The notes below the pieces were generated by a model, which was given only the letters and a program-made list of their open reading frames with translations, was not told the origin of the DNA and made no database searches. This document shows, in pieces, positions 1-6,383 of a stretch of 6,383 bases of DNA; position 1 is the first letter of the stretch; the number at the start of each line of letters is the position of its first letter. A program made the position numbers and the translations under genes. This DNA comes from Bordetella sp. Lineage in GTDB: Bacteria; Pseudomonadota; Gammaproteobacteria; Burkholderiales; Burkholderiaceae_B. The stretch lies in the NCBI GenBank assembly GCA_027450125.1, contig DAIDKG010000267.1:1-6383 (forward strand), in the 5' to 3' direction.

Positions 1-861
1 GAGCTGGCCGCGCTGCTGGCTTCGTCGGCGGCCATGTCCGAGACGATTCCGCCCAGCCTGGTGCTCATCATCGTCGGCGCCGTCACCGGCGTTTCGATCT
101 CCGCGCTCTTTACCGGCGGCCTGTTGCCGGCGGGCCTGGCCGCGGCCGGGCTGGCGCTGCTGGTGTTCTTTCGCACCCGCAAGGACAAGCCCCAGGGCGA
201 GCAGGCCAACGCGCGCGAGATCGGCCGCCTGTTCGTGATTTCGCTGCCGGCGCTCATCCTGCCTTTCCTGATCCGCTATGTCGTGCTGGCCGGCATCACG
301 ACCGCAACGGAAGTGGCTACGGTCGGCGTGGTCTATTCGGTGCTGGTCGGCCTGTTCATCTATCGCTGCTTTGACTGGCGCCGCCTGATGCCGATCCTGG
401 TCGAGACGGCGGCCCTGTCGGGTGCCATCCTGCTCATCATCGGCTCGGCCAGCGCCATGGCCTGGTCGCTGACCCAGGCCGGTTTCGCACAGTCGCTGGC
501 CGAATTGATGACCAGCCTGCCGGGCGGCAAAGCCGGCTTCATGGCCGTCTCGGTGGTGCTGTTCCTGGTACTGGGCAGCGTTCTCGAGGGTCTGCCGGCC
601 ATGGTCCTGTTCGGCCCGCTGCTGTTCCCGGTGGCCCAGCAACTGGGCATCCACCAGGTGCAGTACGGCATCGTCGCCATCCTGGCCATGGGGATCGGCC
701 TGTTCTCGCCGCCCTTCGGCGTGGGCTTCTACCAGACCTGCCTGATCGGCAAGGTGTCCAGCGACGAGGCCCTCGGACGCATCTGGCCCTATCTGGCCGT
801 CCTGGTCGTGGCGCTGGCCATCGTCGCCTGCGTGCCCTGGCTCTCGACCGGCTTCCTGTAA
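1..861 (+). CDS. TRAP transporter large permease (DctM family), 3' part
   Basis: This is the C-terminal part of the large membrane subunit of a tripartite ATP-independent periplasmic (TRAP) transporter, a Na+- or H+-coupled importer usually specific for organic acids. The frame is open from the first base, so the true start lies outside the window. The 286 residues seen compare with about 425 in the family. The visible protein is a run of hydrophobic segments joined by short loops. It carries the DctM-type stretch GITTATEVATVGVVYS at visible residues 98-113, and a motif near visible residues 12-20 (MSETIPPSL) typical of the family. Late helices contain GLPAMVLFGPLLFPVA and a glycine/proline-rich LFSPPFGVGF loop. 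It ends in TAA at 859-861. The periplasmic binding protein and small permease genes, if present, would lie upstream. The substrate cannot be read from this subunit. The neighbouring two-component genes run toward it. Confidence 0.9.
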   Translation, partial: ELAALLASSAAMSETIPPSLVLIIVGAVTGVSISALFTGGLLPAGLAAAGLALLVFFRTRKDKPQGEQANAREIGRLFVISLPALILPFLIRYVVLAGITTATEVATVGVVYSVLVGLFIYRCFDWRRLMPILVETAALSGAILLIIGSASAMAWSLTQAGFAQSLAELMTSLPGGKAGFMAVSVVLFLVLGSVLEGLPAMVLFGPLLFPVAQQLGIHQVQYGIVAILAMGIGLFSPPFGVGFYQTCLIGKVSSDEALGRIWPYLAVLVVALAIVACVPWLSTGFL

Positions 862-937
862 GGCCTGTCAACCCTGGAAAGCGCTGCGCGGCGGGATGCT
901 CGCCGTGCGGGCTGACCGGAGGGCGTCATTCGACCCC

Positions 938-952
938 GCGCAGGTCCTGCGC
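938..952. repeat. 15-bp perfect dyad in the convergent gap
   Basis: GCGCAGG-T-CCTGCGC has 7-bp arms around a single base. It lies between the TRAP permease stop and the histidine kinase stop. With so short a centre it reads better as a symmetric DNA site than as a transcription terminator, although a stem of about 6 bp with a 3-nt loop could form in RNA. No function can be assigned, and GC-rich sequence makes chance dyads common. Confidence 0.35.
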
Positions 953-964
953 CGCGCCCCGCAC

Positions 965-989
965 GCCCGGCCTGCTGTGGTTGCCGGGC
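965..989. terminator. Possible bidirectional terminator hairpin (no T-tract)
   Basis: Arms GCCCGGC (965-971) and GCCGGGC (983-989) form a 7-bp, all-GC stem around an 11-nt loop. It sits between two convergent genes: about 100 bases past the TRAP permease stop and about 35 bases past the kinase stop on the other strand. It is well placed to end transcription from both sides. Neither side has a run of T, so classical intrinsic termination is doubtful, and Rho-dependent or weak termination is as likely. Confidence 0.35.
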
Positions 990-1022
990 CAATGCGCGGC
1001 TCCCCTCGGCAGCAACAGGTCC

Positions 1023-2522
1023 CTAGCTCGGGGCGGCTGGAAACACCACGCGGATCAACGTGCCGTGCCTGTCCGGGGCTGCGTCCGCCGGATCGACGAT
1101 GCCCACTTGCGCGTGGTGTTTCTGCGCGATTTCCCGCACGATCGCCAGGCCCAGGCCACTGCCGTCGGTGCGGGTGCCCAGTACGCGGTAGAAACGGTCG
1201 AATACCCGCTCGCGTTCGGCGACGGGGATGCCGGGACCGGAGTCCTCGACCTCCAGCCTGACCAACATGGCCTCGCTCGCCACGCGCACTGTGACCCGGC
1301 CGCCGTCCGGCGTGTAACGCAGGGCGTTGTCGATCAGGTTGTTGAGCAGTTCGGCCAGCAGTATGGGGTTGCCGTTTATGGTTGCCCCTTGCGGCGCTTC
1401 CTCGAAGCCCAGGTCGATATGCCGGGGCAGGGCCTGCGCCACCCAGAGCGCGGCCTGCTGTGAGGCCAGCGCGTTCAGATCGCAGGCAGCCAGTCCGGCC
1501 GGGTCCGGGTGCTCGGCGCGGGCCAGCAGCAGCAGCTGGTTGACCAGCCGGGTGGCGCGCTCGGATCCTGCCAGAAGCTGGCGCAGGCTGGACTGCATTT
1601 CATCGGGGCTGGCGTCGAGCAGGGCCAGTTCGGCCTGGGTGCGCAGGCCGGCCAGAGGGGTCTTGAGTTGATGCGCCGCGTCGGCCACGAATCGGCGTTG
1701 CGCCGCCACGTTGGCCGCGAGCCGGTCGAGCAGTTCGTTCATGGCGCCTACCAGGGGGGCGATCTCGGTGGGGGCGGCGCGCGCATCGATGGGCGAGAGG
1801 TCGCTGGGCCGCCGGGCCCGCAGGCGCTGCTGCAGGGCATTGAGCGGCGCCACGCCGCGGCTCAGGCCGAACCACACCAGCAGCACCGCGACAGGCAGTA
1901 CCGCGAACTGCGGAATGATCACGCCCTTGATGATGTCGTTGGCCAGTTGCGTGCGTTTTTCCATGGTTTCGGCCACGGCCAGCAGCACGGGCCGGGATCC
2001 TGCCGGCCCCGGCTCCATCCACGTATAGGCCAGGCGCAGGCTGAAGCCGCGCACGGCGCCGTCGGCGTAAAGCACCTTGCCCGGCTGGGGGGCGCCCAGC
2101 TCGTCGGGCAGGGGCAGCGAGCGGTCGCCGCCCAGGTACCGGCCGCTTCCATCCAGCGCAAGCCAGGAGATATTGCCGGTCTCGTCGGTGCGTAGCGCCT
2201 GGCGCGCGCTATCGCTCAGGTGCAGGGCGGCGCGGCCGTCCTCCAGGCGCACCTGGCCGGCAAGCAGCCGCAGGTCGTGGGCCAGCCCCTGGTCGTAAGG
2301 CACGTTGGCGATATGTTGCGCGACCACGTAAGTGATGGCGACGCTCATGGGCCACAGCAGGAACAGGGGCGCCAGCATCCAGTCCAGGATCTCGCCCAGC
2401 AGCGAGCGCTGCGGCGGCGCCAGGCTGGGCCCCCTGGCCCCGGCCTGCAACGCGGCCAGGGCTTCCGGGTTGGGCGGCGCGGCCGGCTCGCGCGGATCCT
2501 CAGGGCTCGGTGTGCGCGACAT
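1023..2522 (-). CDS. Sensor histidine kinase, TctE/QseC-like
   Basis: This is a membrane histidine kinase that phosphorylates the response regulator encoded just upstream. Numbered from the chosen ATG (499 aa), it has a Pro/Ala-rich cytoplasmic tail (1-44), TM1 (about 45-68) and a periplasmic sensor of about 130 residues resembling the N-terminal domain of TctE-type kinases. TM2 follows at about 201-221, then a linker. The phosphoacceptor H284 lies in FVADAAHQLKTPLAG. The ATPase domain has the N box NNLIDNALRYTP (394-405), G1 DSGPGIP (427-433), F box FDRFYR (441-446) and G2 GSGLGLAIV (454-462). All catalytic motifs are intact. The start is ATG at 2522, with GGAG 10 nt upstream. An in-frame GTG at 2531 would add three residues, but it lies almost on that GGAG. 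The gene overlaps the response regulator gene by 23 bp, so translation is probably coupled. The ligand is unknown; TctE itself responds to tricarboxylates, and adjacency to a TRAP permease is consistent with sensing an organic acid (inference). Confidence 0.93.
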   Translation of the reverse strand: MSRTPSPEDPREPAAPPNPEALAALQAGARGPSLAPPQRSLLGEILDWMLAPLFLLWPMSVAITYVVAQHIANVPYDQGLAHDLRLLAGQVRLEDGRAALHLSDSARQALRTDETGNISWLALDGSGRYLGGDRSLPLPDELGAPQPGKVLYADGAVRGFSLRLAYTWMEPGPAGSRPVLLAVAETMEKRTQLANDIIKGVIIPQFAVLPVAVLLVWFGLSRGVAPLNALQQRLRARRPSDLSPIDARAAPTEIAPLVGAMNELLDRLAANVAAQRRFVADAAHQLKTPLAGLRTQAELALLDASPDEMQSSLRQLLAGSERATRLVNQLLLLARAEHPDPAGLAACDLNALASQQAALWVAQALPRHIDLGFEEAPQGATINGNPILLAELLNNLIDNALRYTPDGGRVTVRVASEAMLVRLEVEDSGPGIPVAERERVFDRFYRVLGTRTDGSGLGLAIVREIAQKHHAQVGIVDPADAAPDRHGTLIRVVFPAAPS

Positions 2523-3189
2523 GCTGTTCACGCTCCAGGCAGTAGCCCAGGCCGCGCACGGTGACGATCTTCACGCCGCTGGGCTCGAGTTTCCTGCGCA
2601 GGCGATGGACGTACACCTCGATGGCATTGGTGGTGACCTCCTCGCCCCATTCGCACAGATGGTCGACGAGCTGGGTCTTGCTGACCATGCGGCCCGTGCG
2701 CGCCAGCAGGATCTCCAGCAGGCTGACCTCACGGGCGGAGAGATCCAGCGGCTGGTCCTGGACGCTGGCCACGCGCCCGGTCTGGTCGAACACCAGCCTG
2801 CCATGGCGCACCAGCGTGCTGCCGCCGCCCGCGCCGCGCCGCGTCAGGGCTCTTACCCGCGCCTGCAGTTCGGTCAGCGCGAAGGGCTTGGCCATATAGT
2901 CGTCCGCGCCCAGATCCAGCCCCTGGACGCGCTGCTCGATGCTGTCGGCGGCGGTCAGGATGAGCACGGGCAGCAGAGATTGGCGCGACCGCAGTCGGCG
3001 CAGCACCTCCAGGCCCGCGAGCTGGGGCAGCCCCAGGTCTAGAATCAGCAGATCGAAAGTCTGGGAAGACAGGGCGAGGTCGGCGGCCGATCCGTCGCCC
3101 ACCACGTCTACCGCATAGCCGCTGCGCCGCAGGGAACGGGAGAGTCCGTCGGCCAGGATGCTGTCGTCTTCGGCGATCAGGATGCGCAT
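2500..3189 (-). CDS. OmpR-family response regulator, TctD/QseB-like
   Basis: This is a cytoplasmic DNA-binding response regulator of 229 aa, normal for the OmpR/PhoB class. The receiver domain (1 to about 117) has the acidic pair D8/D9 in IAEDDS, phosphoacceptor D51 in LILDLGLPQLAGLEVL, the switch residue T79 in LILTAAD, and K101 in YMAKPF. The winged-helix domain (about 125-218) includes LSAREVSLLEILL, the recognition region TTNAIEVYVHRLRRKL and the C-terminal hairpin VTVRGLGYCL. It is the first gene of a two-gene operon, and its end overlaps the kinase start by 23 bp, so the two are the cognate pair. The start is ATG at 3189, giving MRILIAEDD directly. No good Shine-Dalgarno sequence precedes it. 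A direct repeat 13-28 bases upstream could be an autoregulatory site. It is divergent from recA across 153 bp. Target genes are not visible; the convergent TRAP transporter genes are candidates (inference). Confidence 0.94.
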   Translation of the reverse strand: MRILIAEDDSILADGLSRSLRRSGYAVDVVGDGSAADLALSSQTFDLLILDLGLPQLAGLEVLRRLRSRQSLLPVLILTAADSIEQRVQGLDLGADDYMAKPFALTELQARVRALTRRGAGGGSTLVRHGRLVFDQTGRVASVQDQPLDLSAREVSLLEILLARTGRMVSKTQLVDHLCEWGEEVTTNAIEVYVHRLRRKLEPSGVKIVTVRGLGYCLEREQHVAHTEP

Positions 3190-3201
3190 GGGATATGAGG
3201 T

Positions 3202-3217
3202 TGACGTTTTCCTGACG
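3202..3217 (-). promoter_or_regulatory. Direct repeat TGACG-N6-TGACG, candidate response-regulator site
   Basis: Two TGACG copies (3202-3206 and 3213-3217) are spaced 11 bp start to start, so they face the same side of the helix. Tandem half-sites with 10-11 bp period are the usual target of OmpR/PhoB-type dimers. The repeat sits 13 bp upstream of the response regulator start codon, where it would allow autoregulation. A five-base repeat can occur by chance, and no consensus for this regulator is known to me. Confidence 0.35.
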
Positions 3218-3244
3218 CCAATTCTTGCACGGCGCGGCGAAAAA

Positions 3245-3274
3245 CTGGCACACTGTTTTTATATCCAGTATTAT
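3245..3274 (+). promoter_or_regulatory. recA promoter (sigma-70 type)
   Basis: The -10 box TATTAT (3269-3274) matches the consensus in 5 of 6 positions. The -35 candidate CTGGCA (3245-3250) matches 4 of 6, with an 18-bp spacer. The LexA box fills the spacer and touches the -10 box, the same geometry as the E. coli recA promoter. Transcription would begin near 3281, giving a leader of about 60 nt before the recA ATG at 3343. A second -10-like CATAAT lies at 3281-3286 but has no convincing -35. The -35 is the weaker element, and the exact start is inferred. Confidence 0.7.
3253..3268. promoter_or_regulatory. LexA-binding site (SOS box)
   Basis: CTGTTTTTATATCCAG fits the CTG-N10-CAG rule for LexA boxes of gamma- and beta-proteobacteria, with an AT-rich centre. 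Flanking A and T extend the symmetry to ACTG...CAGT. Its position between the -35 and -10 of recA means LexA binding would exclude RNA polymerase. DNA damage, through RecA-stimulated LexA self-cleavage, would relieve this. The match to the consensus is direct; binding is inferred from established knowledge of recA control. Confidence 0.88.
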
Positions 3275-3342
3275 TCGGTGCATAATTTGCCGCCCGATCT
3301 TCCCTCGATCGATCCACCCCAGACGGAACCCCAGGACACCCC

Positions 3343-4408
<1,066 letters not shown>

Positions 4409-4431
<23 letters not shown>

Positions 4432-4990
4432 GCCCAATCCCACGGTTCGCGCCGTCGCCGAGGGCATGACTTTCGACGACGGCGGTTTTGAAACGCTGGC
4501 CCCGCCCAGGCAGGCACCAGCCGATCAGCCTGTCCAGGCCTCTCGGCGAGGCCTGTCCTTGAAGGCTCGCGCCGTCGGTTACCTCTCGCGGCGCGAATAC
4601 GCGCGGGACGAACTGGCCCGCAAGCTGCGCCCCTACGCCGAAGACCCAGCCGACATCGAGTCCGTTCTCGATGCGCTCCAGCGCGAAGGCTGGCAAAGCA
4701 ACGAACGCTTCGCACTGAGCCTGGTGCATCGGCGCGCGCCGATGCGCGGCACTGCCCGTATCGTTCAGGAATTGCGTCAGCACGGCGTAGACGAAGCCGT
4801 GGTTGCCGAAGCCGGTGCCAGGCTCAAGGCCACCGAGCACGAACGCGCCCAGGCTGTCTGGGCCAAGCGCTACGGCGTCAAGCCCTCGGACCGCGGCGAC
4901 TATGCCCGCCAGGCCCGCTTCCTGGCCAGCCGAGGCTTCTCCCCGGAGGTCATACACCGTATCCTGGGCAGGGGCGGCGAGGACGAATGA
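4409..4990 (+). CDS. recX: Regulatory protein RecX
   Basis: RecX binds RecA filaments and limits their extension and ATPase/coprotease activity, balancing the recA gene upstream. From the longest ATG the product is 193 aa. The conserved RecX core begins near residue 51, with [23 protein letters not shown] (51-73). It continues through [18 protein letters not shown] (94-111), [20 protein letters not shown] (113-132) and [18 protein letters not shown] (169-186), the three-helix repeats typical of the family. Residues 1-50 are low in conserved features. The ATG at 4409 overlaps recA by 23 bp with only a weak GAAG upstream. Other in-frame starts are ATG at 4415, ATG at 4466 and TTG at 4559. The TTG has GAGG seven bases upstream and gives a 143-aa core, close to normal family length (E. 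coli RecX is 166 aa). Co-transcription with recA makes it SOS-inducible. Identity is firm; the start is not. Confidence 0.92.
4535..4555 (+). promoter_or_regulatory. Strong hairpin inside recX 5' region
   Basis: Arms CAGGCCTC (4535-4542) and GAGGCCTG (4548-4555) pair perfectly over 8 bp around the loop TCGGC. It lies 104 bases past the recA stop and just before the conserved RecX core. No T-run follows, so it is not a classical terminator. In other bacteria a hairpin after recA reduces read-through into recX, and this one could play a similar attenuating or processing role. Its 3' arm contains GAGG (4548-4551), a good ribosome-binding sequence for the TTG at 4559. The structure is seen directly; its function is inferred. 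Confidence 0.5.
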
Positions 4991-5065
4991 CCGTTGCGTC
5001 CCGCAGTTCGGGTCCAAAGCCGCGAAAGCGCAAGCCATCCCGAGCAGGCCCCTCGGTTACACCCG

Positions 5066-5079
5066 GTAGCGACCGCTAC
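5066..5079. repeat. Perfect dyad GTAGCG-AC-CGCTAC
   Basis: A 14-bp inverted repeat with 6-bp arms and a 2-bp centre lies three bases before the -10-like TATACT in the 136-bp gap between recX and the DUF2889 gene. Its position in the spacer of the presumed promoter suits an operator for a dimeric repressor. The centre is too short for a good RNA hairpin as drawn. No known consensus is recognised. Confidence 0.35.
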
Positions 5080-5081
5080 GC

Positions 5082-5087
5082 TATACT
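5082..5087 (+). promoter_or_regulatory. Candidate -10 box for the DUF2889 gene
   Basis: TATACT matches the sigma-70 -10 consensus at 5 of 6 positions and would start transcription near 5094, about 33 nt before the ATG at 5127. No clear -35 is at the right distance. GTTACA (5056-5061) matches 4 of 6, but the 20-bp spacer is too long for a normal promoter. The gene may also be reached by read-through from recX. Confidence 0.4.
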
Positions 5088-5126
5088 TCCAGGGTTTTGC
5101 TGCTATGCGTCATTACAGCGCGCGCC

Positions 5127-5732
5127 ATGTCCCTGCCCAAGCCGGAAATCCCACGCAAACTCCTGCATACGCGTTCCATACGCGTGCAGGCCTATGAGCG
5201 CGAAGACGGACTGATGGATCTGGAGGCCGAGCTCGTCGACTTCAAGGGCTACGACTTCCATCGCATCGACGGCATGATCAACAGGGCCGGCGAGCATGTC
5301 CACGACATGACTCTGCGAATCACCATCGACACGGACTACACCATTGTCGATGCCCAGGCCAGCTATGCCGCGGCGCCCTACGGTGCCTCCTGCATGTCCA
5401 TTACCCCGGCCTATCGCGATCTGGTGGGCATGAATCTGCTCAAGAATTTCCGGCGCCAGGTCAAGGAGCGCTTCGCGCGCACCGAAGGGTGCACGCACAT
5501 GACCGAACTATCGCAGGTGCTGCCCACGGCAGCAGTGCAGGCCAATGCCGGCGCACGCCGCAAGCAGGTGGCGCAGGATGCCCAGAAGCGCCCCTTTCAG
5601 CTCGATGGCTGCCATGCGCTGAGCACCGGCGGACCCATCGTCCTCAAGTATTACCCCCGGTGGTACACCGGGCGCCATGACGGCGAGCAGGACGAAGCCG
5701 CTGCGGCCGTATCGCCCGGCACTTCGCCCTGA
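5127..5732 (+). CDS. DUF2889 family protein of unknown function
   Basis: The protein is 201 aa, soluble, with no signal peptide or membrane segment. Its pattern matches DUF2889. LLHTRSIRVQAYEREDGLMDLEAELVDFKGYDF (12-44) is followed by EHVHDMTLRITIDTDYTIVDAQA (56-78), a CMSITPAYRDLVGMNLLKNF stretch (89-108) and the strongly conserved GCTHMTEL (121-128). A further Cys-His pair is at C162/H163, and the C-terminus is acidic and low in complexity. C89, C122, H124, C162 and H163 could in principle bind a metal, but this is speculation. The ATG at 5127 is chosen because the candidate promoter would start RNA near 5094. An in-frame TTG at 5097 would add 10 residues but has AGGG only two bases before it. 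The ATG itself has no clear Shine-Dalgarno. I recall this gene lying between recX and sucC in many beta-proteobacteria; its role is unknown. Confidence 0.85.
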   Translation: MSLPKPEIPRKLLHTRSIRVQAYEREDGLMDLEAELVDFKGYDFHRIDGMINRAGEHVHDMTLRITIDTDYTIVDAQASYAAAPYGASCMSITPAYRDLVGMNLLKNFRRQVKERFARTEGCTHMTELSQVLPTAAVQANAGARRKQVAQDAQKRPFQLDGCHALSTGGPIVLKYYPRWYTGRHDGEQDEAAAAVSPGTSP

Positions 5733-5785
5733 TCCCGCGGCTTGGCGCCGTTTCCTCATTACACACACGTCCTGACAGGTAACAC

Positions 5786-6383
5786 ATGAAAATCCACGAA
5801 TATCAAGGCAAGGAATTGCTGAAGAAATTTGGCGTGCCCGTGCCTCGCGGCATCCCCGCGTTTTCCGTCGAAGAAGCCGTGGCTGCCGCAGAGAAGCTGG
5901 GCGGACCGGTCTGGGTCGTCAAGGCGCAGATCCACGCGGGCGGCCGCGGCAAGGGCGGCGGCGTGAAGCTGGGCAAGTCGCTGGATGAAGTCAAGACGCT
6001 GGCCGGCCAGATCCTGGGCATGCAGCTCAAGACGCACCAGACCGGCCCCGAAGGCCAGAAAGTCCGCCGCCTCTACATCGAGGAAGGCGCGGACATCAAG
6101 AAGGAACTGTACGTGTCCGTCGTGACCGATCGCGCCACCCAGAAAGTGGCCATCATCGCGTCGAGCGAAGGCGGCATGGACATCGAGGAAGTGGCTCATT
6201 CCACCCCCGAGAAGATCATCACCGAGTACGTCGATCCGCTGGCCGGCCTGACCAAGGCTCAGGGCGAAAAGGTCGCCAAGGCCATCGGCCTGACCGGCCA
6301 CTCGGTCGACCAGGCCGTGGATGTGCTGCAGAAGCTGTATCAGTGCTACATGGAAACCGACGCCTCGCTGGTCGAGATCAACC
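5786..6383 (+). CDS. sucC: Succinyl-CoA synthetase beta subunit (ADP-forming), 5' part
   Basis: SucC with SucD converts succinyl-CoA, ADP and phosphate to succinate, CoA and ATP, the substrate-level phosphorylation step of the TCA cycle in the cytoplasm. The first 199 of about 386 residues are in the window, and the gene runs off the end. The start [20 protein letters not shown] is the classic family N-terminus. The ATP-grasp nucleotide-binding region includes [18 protein letters not shown] (44-61) with K46 and the glycine-rich [23 protein letters not shown] (97-111) and [15 protein letters not shown] (123-137) are also characteristic. The ATG at 5786 has AGGT (5777-5780) five bases upstream. 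It lies 53 bp past the DUF2889 stop, with no convincing promoter or terminator between them, so it may be read from upstream or from a promoter I cannot recognise. sucD is expected just beyond the window. Confidence 0.97.
   Translation, partial: MKIHEYQGKELLKKFGVPVPRGIPAFSVEEAVAAAEKLGGPVWVVKAQIHAGGRGKGGGVKLGKSLDEVKTLAGQILGMQLKTHQTGPEGQKVRRLYIEEGADIKKELYVSVVTDRATQKVAIIASSEGGMDIEEVAHSTPEKIITEYVDPLAGLTKAQGEKVAKAIGLTGHSVDQAVDVLQKLYQCYMETDASLVEIN

Noticed and set aside
1509..2195. Open frame on the plus strand opposite the histidine kinase
   Set aside because: It is a shadow frame rich in Gln, Arg, Gly and His without a recognisable domain. The minus-strand kinase has all catalytic motifs.
3193..3221. 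TTGGCG / TCATAT as a promoter for the response regulator on the minus strand
   Set aside because: Spacing is 17 bp, but the -10 is poor and the transcript would begin at or inside the start codon.
3305..3313. TCGATCGAT palindromic stretch in the recA leader
   Set aside because: It is too short and simple to support a site, and no matching pattern occurs nearby.
5738..5756. CGGC-TTGGC-GCCG followed by TTTCCT after the DUF2889 gene, as a terminator
   Set aside because: The stem is only 4 bp (5 with a wobble pair) and the T-run is three bases, too weak to call. It could equally be chance in GC-rich sequence.

Overview
The window is high-GC proteobacterial chromosome. The best guess is Burkholderiales, probably Alcaligenaceae (Bordetella/Achromobacter-like). 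This rests on the RecA sequence and on the gene order two-component pair / recA / recX / DUF2889 protein / sucC, which I recall as a conserved block in beta-proteobacteria. I could not run a search, so the genus is a judgement.

Layout. (1) Positions 1-861, plus strand: the C-terminal two thirds of a TRAP-type transporter large permease (DctM family), cut by the window start. (2) 862-1022: a convergent gap with two inverted repeats but no classical T-tract terminator. (3) 1023-3189, minus strand: an overlapping two-gene operon. An OmpR-type response regulator is transcribed first, followed by a TctE/QseC-like sensor histidine kinase. (4) 3190-3342: a divergent control region. It holds a clear LexA (SOS) box, CTGTTTTTATATCCAG, embedded in the recA promoter and abutting its -10 box, plus an 11-bp-period direct repeat next to the response regulator start. 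(5) 3343-4990, plus strand: recA and the overlapping recX, an SOS-inducible recombinase and its modulator. A strong hairpin lies inside the recX 5' region. (6) 4991-5126: a short gap with a perfect dyad and a -10-like TATACT. (7) 5127-5732: a DUF2889-family protein of unknown function. (8) 5786 to the window end: the 5' half of sucC, the beta subunit of ADP-forming succinyl-CoA synthetase (TCA cycle).

How they fit together. recA and recX form a DNA-repair unit under LexA. The TctD/TctE-like pair is convergent with the TRAP permease gene and may control carboxylate uptake, which is inference from context. sucC opens what is normally a sucCD operon. This is mostly ordinary core chromosome: I see no mobile element, CRISPR array, tRNA, rRNA or evident new system. 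The points worth a second look are regulatory: a LexA box shared by divergent promoters, a possible recX start whose ribosome-binding site lies in a hairpin arm, and the dyads between genes.
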